In this document: positions 1-9,000 of the stretch, piece after piece
How the letters are laid out: each line of letters begins with the position of its first letter
Numbering within the stretch: position 1 is the first letter of the stretch
Assembly: GCA_017559305.1 (NCBI GenBank)
Contig: JAFYSP010000011.1
Coordinates: 25,406 to 89,405 of the forward strand
Source: Clostridia bacterium
GTDB taxonomy: Bacteria; Bacillota; Clostridia; Oscillospirales; Acutalibacteraceae
Direction: 5' to 3'
DNA length: 64,000 nt
Notes under the pieces: generated by a model
What the model was told of the DNA's origin: nothing
Database searches by the model: none
The model's input: only the letters and a program-made list of their open reading frames with translations
Translations under genes and position numbers: made by a program

Positions 1-1
1 C

Positions 2-502
2 CAGATGTCTATTTTCGCTCCCGAAATTGATGGACTTTGGAGCATGATGCCGGTTCCCGGAATTGTTGATGAGGATGGCAATATTCAGCATCAGTCAGTT
101 TGCACCGTTACAGGTACAGTTATTCTCGCAAGAACTGATGATATCAATTCTGCTTGGGAATTTGTAAAATGGTGGTCAAGCGCTGAAACCCAGTCAAGAT
201 ACGGTACGGACCTTGAAACCGTTATGGGTACAGGTGCTCGTTACGCAAGTGCTAACGTTGAAGCAATGGAAACAGTTCAGTGGGACAAAACCGTTGCAAC
301 AGCGCTCAAATCACAGCTCGCAACAGTTGTAAGTATGCCTCAGATTGCAGGTAGCTACTTTACAACAAGACACTTTGACTTCGCATTCAGAGATGTTTAC
401 TATCAAGGTGTAAATGCTCGTGAGGCTCTCGCAGATGCAAGTGAAGACATTACAAATGAAATTCACGAAAAACGCGCAGAGTTTTATGGCGAAAAATATT
501 AA
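2..502 (+). CDS. Extracellular solute-binding protein of a sugar ABC transporter, C-terminal part (5' end outside window)
   Basis: The frame is already open at the window edge, so this is the C-terminal ~166 residues of a longer protein. The sequence has the look of the C-terminal lobe of CUT1-family sugar-binding lipoproteins: a Trp-rich segment (FVKWWSSAETQSRYG), then an alpha-helical tail. It is followed after 18 bases by two permease genes, the usual binding protein-permease-permease order. Its likely role is capture of an oligosaccharide outside the membrane and delivery to the two permeases. No ATPase gene is present nearby; CUT1 systems in Firmicutes often share an MsmX-type ATPase encoded elsewhere. 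Family assignment rests mainly on context; the substrate is unknown. Confidence 0.8.
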   Translation, partial: QMSIFAPEIDGLWSMMPVPGIVDEDGNIQHQSVCTVTGTVILARTDDINSAWEFVKWWSSAETQSRYGTDLETVMGTGARYASANVEAMETVQWDKTVATALKSQLATVVSMPQIAGSYFTTRHFDFAFRDVYYQGVNAREALADASEDITNEIHEKRAEFYGEKY

Positions 503-520
503 GAAGGAGGGTACAATTTA

Positions 521-1450
521 ATGGATGGCGTTCAAATTAACAAACCGCTTAAGAAAAAGCGTTATGTCTTAAAAGAAATGTGGCAATCAAGAGAAGACTA
601 TCTCTTTATGCTTCCTTTCCTTGTACTCTTCTGCATATTCACCGTTTTACCGGTTGTTGTTTCAATCTTTTTAAGTTTTACATACTTTAACGTTCTCGAA
701 CCCCCTACATTCAACGGACTTCAGAACTATTTCAAATTGTTCCTCAATGACGATTTGTTTATGAAAGCCTTGTCAACCACACTTATCATAGCGTTGGTTA
801 CAGGTCCTATCGGATACGTACTTTCATTGGGACTCGGTTGGCTCGTTAGTGAATTCGGAACAAAGACAAGAGCCTTCTTAACACTTTTGTTCTACGCTCC
901 TTCACTTTCGGGTGGTCTTGCATCTGTTTGGATGATTATCTTCTCAGGTGACCAGTACGGACTTCTCAACGGTGTCCTCATGGACTTAAACCTTATTTAC
1001 GAACCGATACAGTGGCTTACAGATGAAACCTATATGATGGGCGTTTGTATCATCGTTATCGTATGGGGAAGTTTGGGTACCAGCTTCTTGTCATTCGTTG
1101 CAGGTTTCCAGGGCCTTGATAAAAAACTCTTTGAGGCAGCAGCGGTTGACGGTATCAAAAACCGTTTCCAAGAGCTTTGGTACATAACCCTTCCTTCAAT
1201 GAAACCCCAGATGATGTTCGGTGCGGTTATGTCTATTACTAACTCATTCGGTGTCGGTGCAGTTATCAGCCAGATATTCGGTTTCCCAAGTACAGGTTAT
1301 GCACTTTACACCCTCGTTCACGAACTTGAAGACTATGGTTCAGTTCGTTTCGAAATGGGTTACGCTTCTGCGATTGCAACACTCTTGTTCCTCATTATGA
1401 TCTTCTCGAACAAGGCAGTCCAGAAACTCTTAGCAAAGGTAGGGCAGTAG
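521..1450 (+). CDS. Sugar ABC transporter permease, CUT1 family (MalF-like)
   Basis: A 309-residue polytopic membrane protein with about six hydrophobic segments. The cytoplasmic EAA loop that docks the ATPase is visible near residue 205 (EAAAVDGIKNRFQELWYITLP). An excellent AAGGAGG site lies upstream of the ATG. It is sandwiched between the binding protein and a second permease (next gene starts 1 base after the stop), so the three form one operon and one importer. The MalF-like position and slightly longer N-terminus suggest it is the first half of a heterodimeric channel. The sugar cannot be read from the sequence; the downstream GH28-like gene suggests pectin fragments. Confidence 0.9.
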   Translation: MDGVQINKPLKKKRYVLKEMWQSREDYLFMLPFLVLFCIFTVLPVVVSIFLSFTYFNVLEPPTFNGLQNYFKLFLNDDLFMKALSTTLIIALVTGPIGYVLSLGLGWLVSEFGTKTRAFLTLLFYAPSLSGGLASVWMIIFSGDQYGLLNGVLMDLNLIYEPIQWLTDETYMMGVCIIVIVWGSLGTSFLSFVAGFQGLDKKLFEAAAVDGIKNRFQELWYITLPSMKPQMMFGAVMSITNSFGVGAVISQIFGFPSTGYALYTLVHELEDYGSVRFEMGYASAIATLLFLIMIFSNKAVQKLLAKVGQ

Positions 1451-1451
1451 A

Positions 1452-2327
1452 ATGGCTAAAAGAGTAAAACGTGTTAAAGAAACAAAAAGAGTCAGCCGTT
1501 CTACAGGCGGTACTTTCTTGCTCTTCTTTATCCTTATCTTTTTTGCAGTACTTATGGCATTGCCTATGGTACTCGCTATCAGTAACTCACTCAAACCTTT
1601 GAGTGAATTGTGGGAATTCCCCCCGAAACTTTTCCCAAGGAGTCCAACATTAAAGAACTTTGCAGATATGTTCAATATAATGAGTGACTCTTTGATTCCT
1701 TTCGCAAGATATATCTTTAATACCTTGTTTATTACAGGAGTCGGCACTGCCGGTAACATTATTCTTTCTTCAATGTGCGCATTCCCCCTTGCAAAGAAGA
1801 AATTCCCCGGCAAAGATGCAATCTTTTCAATCATCGTTACGTCTCTTATGTTTAACGGAACAGTTACCGCTATTCCAAACTACATAGTTATGTCTACACT
1901 TGGTTGGATTGATACTTATTGGTCAATTATAGTTCCTGCTTTCGCAAGCACATTGGGACTTTACCTTATGAAGCAGTTTATGGAACAATCAGTTCCTTCC
2001 ACACTTCTTGAAGCCGCAAGAATTGACGGCGCAAGTCAGTGGCTCATCTTCTGGAAGATTGTTATGCCTTGCGTTAAGCCCGCTTGGCTTACACAGTTGC
2101 TTCTCTCGGTTCAGGCCCTTTGGAACTTGGGCTCCTCCACCTTCATTTTCAGTGATGAAAAGAAAACTCTTGCTTATGCGCTCGGTCAGATCGTATCCGG
2201 TGGTGTAGCAAGAGCGGGTGTTGGCGCTGCCGTTTCAGTATTTATGATGGTTGTTCCGATATCAATCTTTGCTTTCTCACAGAGCAATATCGTTGATACC
2301 ATGTCAACCTCAGGTATGAAGGATTAA
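1452..2327 (+). CDS. Carbohydrate ABC transporter permease, CUT1 family (MalG-like)
   Basis: A 291-residue inner-membrane permease with about six transmembrane segments and the EAA loop EAARIDGASQWLIFWKIVMP near residue 185. It pairs with the preceding permease to make the transmembrane channel. The start follows the previous stop by a single base, indicating translational coupling. MalG-type proteins of this family usually end with a short cytoplasmic tail; here the tail is also short. It is followed after 10 bases by the NHL/Yip1 protein gene. Confidence 0.9.
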   Translation: MAKRVKRVKETKRVSRSTGGTFLLFFILIFFAVLMALPMVLAISNSLKPLSELWEFPPKLFPRSPTLKNFADMFNIMSDSLIPFARYIFNTLFITGVGTAGNIILSSMCAFPLAKKKFPGKDAIFSIIVTSLMFNGTVTAIPNYIVMSTLGWIDTYWSIIVPAFASTLGLYLMKQFMEQSVPSTLLEAARIDGASQWLIFWKIVMPCVKPAWLTQLLLSVQALWNLGSSTFIFSDEKKTLAYALGQIVSGGVARAGVGAAVSVFMMVVPISIFAFSQSNIVDTMSTSGMKD

Positions 2328-2337
2328 GGAGGTCAGT

Positions 2338-4416
2338 ATGAAGAAACTTTTATGTGTTTTTCTTGCTTTGCTGATACTCGCAGCTCCTTTGACTGTTTCA
2401 GCGGCAAATGGCGATTACAACTTTAACCTTCCTTATTATTCATATACTTATGACTCAAATAATAGGCCGGTTATTACCCCTTCGCCTTATTCAGTAGCTC
2501 ACAATATTACAGGCGCAGAACTTGGAATTTCCGAATTCTCAGGTATCAACGATCTGTTTTATAGTGACGAAACAAATCTCATTTATATTACCGATCAGAT
2601 TAATAACAGAATCGTTGTTATCAATAAACATTATGAACTCGAAAGAGTTGTTGATAAGTTTGATAATAACGGTAAAGAAGATACCTTCTTAAATCCCAGC
2701 GCAGCGTATGTTAAAAATGGACTTTTGTACATATCCGATACAGATAATATGCGTATTGTCTGCTTTGATGCTGAAACATACGACCTCGTAAAGATTTATG
2801 ATGCACCTAAGATTCCCATTCTCGGCGATAACTATATGTACTATCCCACAAAGATAGCAGTTGACCTTGCCGGAAGAATCTACGTTATCGGTAAAAACGT
2901 TAACCAGGGTATTATTCTTCTCGATCAGAACGGTGAGTTCGCAAAACTCGCAGGCGCACCTGATGTTTCTCCCTCACTTCTTGATATGTTCTGGCGTTTG
3001 TTTATGACAAAAGAACAGAAAGAACAGCTTGAGAAACCCGTTCCTACCGAGTATAACTCAATTCATCTTGATAAAGATGGATTTATCTACGTTACCACAC
3101 AGTCAGACAACGTTTCTCCTATTTCAAAGCTTAACAGCCAGGGTAAAAACGTCTTGAAATTCCAAGGCACAAATAATCCCGATGGTGATACCGGCTACAA
3201 CTGGAGAATTCAGTCTATCATCGTTGACGTAGCGGTTAGAAACGATGGAATTTATGCGGCTCTTGATACCACAATGAACCGTATCTTCGTTTACGACCAG
3301 GAAGGAAGCCTTCTCTATGCATTCGGCGGACAGGGAAGTCAGGAAGGAACCTTCTATAACCCTTCATCTGTTGAAATGTATGACGATATCATCATGGTAT
3401 CCGACAGAACTTATAACTCTATCACAGTTTTCCAGCAATCCGAATTCGGTGAGAGCGTTGATAAGGCTGTTACATACATGATAGACGGTGACTATCCTAA
3501 TGCTAATGCATATTGGCACAAGATTCTCACCCTTTGCCCAAGTTACGATGCAGCATATATCTACCTTGCTCGTGTTGATATTCAGAACAAGGATTATGAT
3601 GCAGCCATTGAAAAACTTGAAGGCACAGGTAAAATGGATTACTATTCCAAAGCCTTCAAGGGCGCAAGAGAAGAAATTATCCGTAACAACTTTACTTGGA
3701 TCTTCATTGGCTTAATTGTTATTATCATACTGTTTGTAATTGGTAAGAAACTTCTTAAGAAATATAAGGTTTCTGAGAAGATCAATTCCAATAAGTTGAT
3801 GAGAGAAATCAACTATTCCGCATACGTTTCATTCCATCCATTTGATGGTTTCTGGGATTTGAAACGTGAAAAGCGCGGCAGTATGAAAGCGGCGCACGTT
3901 CTGCTCGTTCTCTTCGTAATTACTTACGCTTTAAGAGCGCAGTACAGCGGCTACCTCTTTACAGGTAAACTTCCCAACGAAATAAATGTTTTCCTTGAAG
4001 TTGCAACCATGGTAGGACCAATTCTTTTGTGGGTTGTTTCTAACTGGTGTTTCACCACCCTTATGGAAGGTGAAGGCAATATGAAAGACATCTATATAGC
4101 AACTATGTATTCTTTAAGACCTTACATAATCACAGCTATTCCGATGTTCCTCCTTTCACATTGCTTGTCCTTGGATGAAGCATTTATTTACACCGCATTT
4201 GATACAATTATTACAATATGGATGTTGGCACTTATGTTCTTCGGTATGCTTACTACCCACGACTATACGTTGGGCAAAGGATTTATTACCGCAGTGCTCA
4301 CAATCGTTGGTATCATACTTATGATTTTCTTGGCACTTGTATTTACCAACGTTATAAACGACATTATTTCACTCGTATCAGATATGATTAAAGAACTTTC
4401 ATATCGAACCTATTGA
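2338..4416 (+). CDS. Secreted/membrane NHL-repeat, TPR-like and Yip1-domain protein
   Basis: A 692-residue protein with an unusual domain order. Residues 1-22 are a signal peptide (MKKLLCVFLALLILAAPLTV). Residues ~55-370 contain repeated blocks of the NHL beta-propeller type (e.g. DLFYSDETNLIYITDQINNR, YNPSSVEMYDDIIMVSDRTY). Residues ~380-445 look like one or two TPR helices-pairs (AYIYLARVDIQNKDYDAAIE). A transmembrane helix follows at ~452-472. Residues ~500-690 form a Yip1-like bundle of about five membrane segments. The propeller should be outside the cell. Its place between two permease pairs and directly before the DUF5696 gene suggests it is an accessory of a polysaccharide uptake system. 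Precise function is unknown. Confidence 0.75.
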   Translation: MKKLLCVFLALLILAAPLTVSAANGDYNFNLPYYSYTYDSNNRPVITPSPYSVAHNITGAELGISEFSGINDLFYSDETNLIYITDQINNRIVVINKHYELERVVDKFDNNGKEDTFLNPSAAYVKNGLLYISDTDNMRIVCFDAETYDLVKIYDAPKIPILGDNYMYYPTKIAVDLAGRIYVIGKNVNQGIILLDQNGEFAKLAGAPDVSPSLLDMFWRLFMTKEQKEQLEKPVPTEYNSIHLDKDGFIYVTTQSDNVSPISKLNSQGKNVLKFQGTNNPDGDTGYNWRIQSIIVDVAVRNDGIYAALDTTMNRIFVYDQEGSLLYAFGGQGSQEGTFYNPSSVEMYDDIIMVSDRTYNSITVFQQSEFGESVDKAVTYMIDGDYPNANAYWHKILTLCPSYDAAYIYLARVDIQNKDYDAAIEKLEGTGKMDYYSKAFKGAREEIIRNNFTWIFIGLIVIIILFVIGKKLLKKYKVSEKINSNKLMREINYSAYVSFHPFDGFWDLKREKRGSMKAAHVLLVLFVITYALRAQYSGYLFTGKLPNEINVFLEVATMVGPILLWVVSNWCFTTLMEGEGNMKDIYIATMYSLRPYIITAIPMFLLSHCLSLDEAFIYTAFDTIITIWMLALMFFGMLTTHDYTLGKGFITAVLTIVGIILMIFLALVFTNVINDIISLVSDMIKELSYRTY

Positions 4417-4433
4417 TTTGACGGAGATGCAAA

Positions 4434-7046
4434 ATGAATAAGAAAAAGATTTATTTAGTTCTTGCAGCAATTGCATTAGTCGTTATTGCAGCAGTGGTGG
4501 TAGCATCAGTGCTCAATCCGGCTCTTACTATTGTGCAAGCGATAGACCATAATGATTATGCATCTTCATCAGATGATGATTGGGATGTAATAACCAAAGG
4601 AAATATCAAGCTTGAATCTTCAAACATTCAGTTAGACTTTGACGTTGCAACAACTCACTTTACAGTTCTTAATAAAAACACAGGTGTTTTGATGAGTTCT
4701 GTAAGTGATATAAACACCGAAGAACTCACTGAAGATGCTTCGGCTTATAATTCCGAACTTGTAGTTCTTTACTACGATACTTTATTCACTAAAAACTACC
4801 TCTATTCAAGCAAAAACAGTGTTGATTTCGGTATTGCAGAAGTCAAGACAAACGGTGATGCAATCAGAGTATATTACACTCTTCGCAAAACCCAGCATAA
4901 GAATTTTGCTCCTGAGGTTGTAACTGAAAAGGTATACACAGAAATATTGGAACCCAATATCACAAAATACCTTTCAAGACAGTTCAAAATTTGGTATAAA
5001 CTTTATAACTGCGAGGATACCGACTCCGAAACAAACGCTATGAAGTCAAAGTACCCCGCACTTAAAAAGCAAAACCTTTATATCTTGAAGTCGGGTTCAG
5101 TCAGTGAAAACGGTTATAAAGAAATCACTTCTATTATGACCACCGGTGGCTACACACAGGACCAGTATTTCAAGGATGCTGAAGAACTCGGTATCGAGGT
5201 TTCTGAAGCAGGTATGACAGTTGGTTTTGTAGTACCTGTTGAATACAAGGTTACCGAAGAAGGATTCACCGCAAGAGTACTTACCGATAAGTTCCAAAGC
5301 GATAGTGACAACTTTATGCTCACTGAATTCTCCTTGCTTCCCAACTTTGGCGCACAGTCTGCAAACACCGATGGATACGTCTTTATCCCTGATGGTTCCG
5401 GCGCAATAATCAATGTTGCTGAAAAACCCGGTAAATCATTGAGCAAGAATATCTACGGAAGCAACGGCGCAATTTCAAATCAACTTTCTACCCAACTTGC
5501 ACAAAATGCTTATCTTCCCGTTTTCGGTTACAACAGGGGAGAGGATGGCTACTTCGCAGTTATTACAAATGCTGCTGAAGAAGCAATGGCAAACGTTGAT
5601 ATCCTCGGCGGAACAAACCGTCAGACTGATGCGTATGCAAGTTTCAACCTTTTCAACTATGACGTAACTGATATTCAGGCAGCCGCCAGTGTACCTGTAT
5701 ATAACCTTTATACAGAGTCACCTATCGTAGTTAATCCTGAAGTCAGATACTATTTGCTTGACAGCACTAACAATAGCTATTCTTCAATGGCTAAAATTTA
5801 TAGAGATTACCTTATAGAAACTAAGGTTTTGGGCTCAAGACTTGAGAAAACCGAAAACATTCCTTTCTATCTTGATCTCACAGGTTATTTTATGACCGAT
5901 GAAACTATCGTTGGCGTTCCTTACGTTAAAAATAACGTTATATCCACACTCAAAGGCGCAAATGAAGCAGTTAAAACGCTTTCTGACATTGGAGTAAAGG
6001 ATATCAACGTAAGACTTAAGGCTTATGGTAACGGTGGATTGTTCCAGTATCTTGCAGAAGAATTCAATCTTCTTAAAGACGTCGGAAGCGTTGAGGAACT
6101 TAAAGATTTAGCAACCCTTCTTAAGAATCAGGACGGTATGCTTTATCTTGAGCATAACCTCGGTGTAATTTATAACGACAGATCTTTCGACTCATTCACA
6201 AGACAGACCCATGCAAGCCGTACCCTTACAAAGATTACCGCAATCAACGGTGAGTATAATATCGTTACCCGTGAACAAGATGATATATCCTATAAGCATT
6301 ATCTTATTTCACCTTCATACTTTACCGATATTGTTACAAGATTCACTAAAACCTTCACAAAGAAGGTTGGCACCGTTGAAGGAATCGGTTATTCTTGGGC
6401 AATGTATGGTAATAAACTTTGGGCTGACTACGATGAAGATAATACCGTTGATAGAACAATAGCAAGTGTTTATGCAAATCAGGCAATGAAAGTTGCATCA
6501 GAGACGTTCGGTGATATGATCACAGACGGTGGTAATATGTACGCTGTCAAGGATGTTTCTGCAATCCTCAATATGCCTATTTCCGATTCACTTTATGATG
6601 CTATCAGCTATAAAGTTCCCTTTATGCAGATGGTACTTCACGGCTATAAAGATTATGCTGCAGCACCCTTCAATATCGCTGCAAACGGCTCTCAGAACAA
6701 ACTCGCATCAATCGAGAGCGGCGCTTACGTATATTATTCTTGCTATACCGAGAGTGATGAACTCATTAAGCGTATTTATGACCGTTCTATTCAGTATCCC
6801 ACAGGTATTACCGGTATCTACAATAGAATTGCCGGTGACTATAAAGAGTTCAATGAAATTTTTGCTCCTCTCCGCACACAACTCATCGTTGAGCATGAGT
6901 GCCTTGAGAGAGACCTCTTTGTAACCACCTATGAGGACGGAACAAAGATTGTTGTAAACTACAACATTTATGACTGCGAAGCATACGGTGAAACCGTTCC
7001 TTCTGCAAGTTATATTGTACTTAAAGCTGACGGAGGTGCTAACTAA
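4434..7046 (+). CDS. DUF5696-type surface protein of a carbohydrate uptake cluster
   Basis: An 870-residue protein with an N-terminal membrane anchor (residues ~5-27, hydrophobic Ile/Val/Ala) and a large exported region. From residue ~45 it runs as a beta-rich domain, then from ~480 as an alternating alpha/beta region reminiscent of a TIM barrel (e.g. IPFYLDLTGYF, GYSWAMYGNKLWADYDED). I recognise it as resembling the DUF5696 family seen beside CUT1 transporters in Clostridia, but no biochemical role is established to my knowledge. Its last codon overlaps the next permease start (TAATG), so it is co-translated with the second transporter. A role in binding or cutting glycans at the surface is inference. 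Confidence 0.7.
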   Translation: MNKKKIYLVLAAIALVVIAAVVVASVLNPALTIVQAIDHNDYASSSDDDWDVITKGNIKLESSNIQLDFDVATTHFTVLNKNTGVLMSSVSDINTEELTEDASAYNSELVVLYYDTLFTKNYLYSSKNSVDFGIAEVKTNGDAIRVYYTLRKTQHKNFAPEVVTEKVYTEILEPNITKYLSRQFKIWYKLYNCEDTDSETNAMKSKYPALKKQNLYILKSGSVSENGYKEITSIMTTGGYTQDQYFKDAEELGIEVSEAGMTVGFVVPVEYKVTEEGFTARVLTDKFQSDSDNFMLTEFSLLPNFGAQSANTDGYVFIPDGSGAIINVAEKPGKSLSKNIYGSNGAISNQLSTQLAQNAYLPVFGYNRGEDGYFAVITNAAEEAMANVDILGGTNRQTDAYASFNLFNYDVTDIQAAASVPVYNLYTESPIVVNPEVRYYLLDSTNNSYSSMAKIYRDYLIETKVLGSRLEKTENIPFYLDLTGYFMTDETIVGVPYVKNNVISTLKGANEAVKTLSDIGVKDINVRLKAYGNGGLFQYLAEEFNLLKDVGSVEELKDLATLLKNQDGMLYLEHNLGVIYNDRSFDSFTRQTHASRTLTKITAINGEYNIVTREQDDISYKHYLISPSYFTDIVTRFTKTFTKKVGTVEGIGYSWAMYGNKLWADYDEDNTVDRTIASVYANQAMKVASETFGDMITDGGNMYAVKDVSAILNMPISDSLYDAISYKVPFMQMVLHGYKDYAAAPFNIAANGSQNKLASIESGAYVYYSCYTESDELIKRIYDRSIQYPTGITGIYNRIAGDYKEFNEIFAPLRTQLIVEHECLERDLFVTTYEDGTKIVVNYNIYDCEAYGETVPSASYIVLKADGGAN

Positions 7047-8038
7047 TGGTTAAGAATAACAAAGAACAGAACCTTGAAATTAGCACCGCCACAACCGCTA
7101 CGGTTGTTCCGGCACTTAAAAAGAGAAAAAGACGTTCCTTATCAGTTGAAAGAAAACAGTCTTTTATGGGATATATCTTCTGTTTGCCCTTTATTATAGG
7201 TCTTATAGCTCTTTATATTCCAAACATTATTGATACAGTAGTCTTCTCATTCAATGACACCATCATTCTTGATGGTGGTGGCTATAGACTTGAATGGTTG
7301 GGCTTACGTTGGTATAACCACTCCTTGTTCGTTGATGAAAAGTTTATTCAGCTTTTGTGGTCATCAATCGGCGAAATGCTGGTTCAGGTTCCTACAATTG
7401 TTGTTTTCAGTCTTTTCTTTGCTTCTGTTCTTAATCAGGAGTTCAGGGGCAGGGTAGTAGCAAGAGCGATATTCTTCCTTCCCGTTGTTCTTGCAACAGG
7501 TATTGTTCTTCGTGTTGATAACGCGTTCGACCTTGTTGCTAAAGTGCCGAGCCGTGATACTTTGAACGATGCTATCGGAACTGTTGGTGCATCCGGTGTC
7601 GATATTACCGAGTTCTTACTTTCAATGAACCTCGGTGAAGACATCACCAAGTTCCTCGCAACTACAGCAAACGGAGTTTATGATATCGTAAACCGTTCAG
7701 GTATGCAGATATTCATTCTCCTTGCCGCTTTCCAAGAGATACCCAATTCTCTTTACGAAGCAGCACAGGTTGAAGGTTGCTCCAAGTGGGAAACTTTCTG
7801 GAAGATTACCATTCCTATGGTATCAAAACAGATTGTCGTTGTAACGGTTTATACGATTATCGACTCATTCACAAGAAACGATAGTGCCTTGTTCCTCTAT
7901 ATTGATGAAATATCCTGGAACGGAAGCCCCTATGCTTATGCAACAAGTATGTATATTATTTATATAGTTGTTCTTGCAGCATTGCTTGGCGGCGCGGCAT
8001 TTATCGCATCCCGCTTCATGAAGAAATCCAAAAGATAG
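7046..8038 (+). CDS. Sugar ABC transporter permease, CUT1 family, second system
   Basis: A 330-residue permease that starts inside the stop codon of the DUF5696 gene (TAATG overlap). It has a basic cytoplasmic N-terminus (KKRKRRS) before the first membrane segment at ~45-65 and an EAA loop near residue 238 (EAAQVEGCSKWETFWKITIP). An insert of roughly 60 residues between membrane helices (about residues 155-215) is longer than in the first permease pair. It should form a channel with the next permease. Together with the genes at 521-2327 the region encodes two complete permease pairs, so either two substrates or two chain lengths are imported. Confidence 0.88.
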   Translation: MVKNNKEQNLEISTATTATVVPALKKRKRRSLSVERKQSFMGYIFCLPFIIGLIALYIPNIIDTVVFSFNDTIILDGGGYRLEWLGLRWYNHSLFVDEKFIQLLWSSIGEMLVQVPTIVVFSLFFASVLNQEFRGRVVARAIFFLPVVLATGIVLRVDNAFDLVAKVPSRDTLNDAIGTVGASGVDITEFLLSMNLGEDITKFLATTANGVYDIVNRSGMQIFILLAAFQEIPNSLYEAAQVEGCSKWETFWKITIPMVSKQIVVVTVYTIIDSFTRNDSALFLYIDEISWNGSPYAYATSMYIIYIVVLAALLGGAAFIASRFMKKSKR

Positions 8039-8049
8039 GAGGGACGGAA

Positions 8050-8973
8050 ATGGAAACTGCACTCAAAAAGAAAAAACGCAAAAGATTCGAGTGGGGAAAT
8101 CTCGTATGGGCACTTTTTAGAACCGTCCTCATCTTTGGTATTTGCTATATCATCTTAAAACCCTTTATTTTCAAGATTTTGATGTCATTCTTTGGCGAAA
8201 ACGACCTTTTCGACCTTACCGTCAAGTACATTCCTCGTGATTGGAGTACTCATTATTGGGAATGGACTTGGGATCACCTTGAAGTTGATGTGGCCGGAAT
8301 AAACACCTTACTTTTGGCTGTCGGCTCGGGTCTTATTCAGGTCTTTGTAGCGACGTTTGTCGGATACGGACTTGCAAGATTCAAGTTCAAGGGAGATAAG
8401 ATTCTTTTCGGCGCTGTTATTGCAACACTTCTTATTCCTCAGCAGGTTTATAGTATTGCACAGTACCTCAACTTTACCTGGTTCGGTCCAACAGCTGATT
8501 TTTCAGTAAATCTCCTCAACTCATATTGGGCAGTTTACTTGTTGGCATTCTTCGGACTCACCGTTAAAGAAGGTCTTTACATCTACTTGATGAGAGAATT
8601 TTTCAAGGGAATGCCTAAGGACCTTGAAAATGCTGCTTATGTTGACGGCGCAGGTGTTATGGGCGCATTCTTTAAGGTAATGCTTCCCAACGCATTTACA
8701 ATGATGATTACAATCTTCCTCTTTGCTTTCTGTTGGCAATGGACCGATACAACCTTTGCTGAACTTTATATGCCTCAGATAAAAACATTGCCCACAATGA
8801 TTTTCTCAGGCCGTAACTTCCAGATAGCCGACCAGGCAAAGATTGACGTGTTCGGTACAGGTATCGCACAGAATACAGCGGTTCTTATTATCATAGCACC
8901 TCTTGTTATTCTTGCAGTTATCTGTCAAAGATTCTTGGTTAAAAGCATTTCCCAGTCGGGTCTTGCTAATTAA
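8050..8973 (+). CDS. Carbohydrate ABC transporter permease, CUT1 family, second system
   Basis: A 307-residue MalG-like permease with a basic N-terminus, about six membrane segments and an EAA-type loop near residue 193 (ENAAYVDGAGVMGAFFKVML). The spacing of 11 bases from the preceding permease and a GGAGG site support co-translation. A segment after the first membrane helix (residues ~50-85) is Trp-rich and extracytoplasmic. It completes the second heterodimeric permease; the binding protein gene follows after 27 bases. Confidence 0.88.
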   Translation: METALKKKKRKRFEWGNLVWALFRTVLIFGICYIILKPFIFKILMSFFGENDLFDLTVKYIPRDWSTHYWEWTWDHLEVDVAGINTLLLAVGSGLIQVFVATFVGYGLARFKFKGDKILFGAVIATLLIPQQVYSIAQYLNFTWFGPTADFSVNLLNSYWAVYLLAFFGLTVKEGLYIYLMREFFKGMPKDLENAAYVDGAGVMGAFFKVMLPNAFTMMITIFLFAFCWQWTDTTFAELYMPQIKTLPTMIFSGRNFQIADQAKIDVFGTGIAQNTAVLIIIAPLVILAVICQRFLVKSISQSGLAN

Positions 8974-9000
8974 TAAACAAATCAAAAGGAGAAAAAAACG

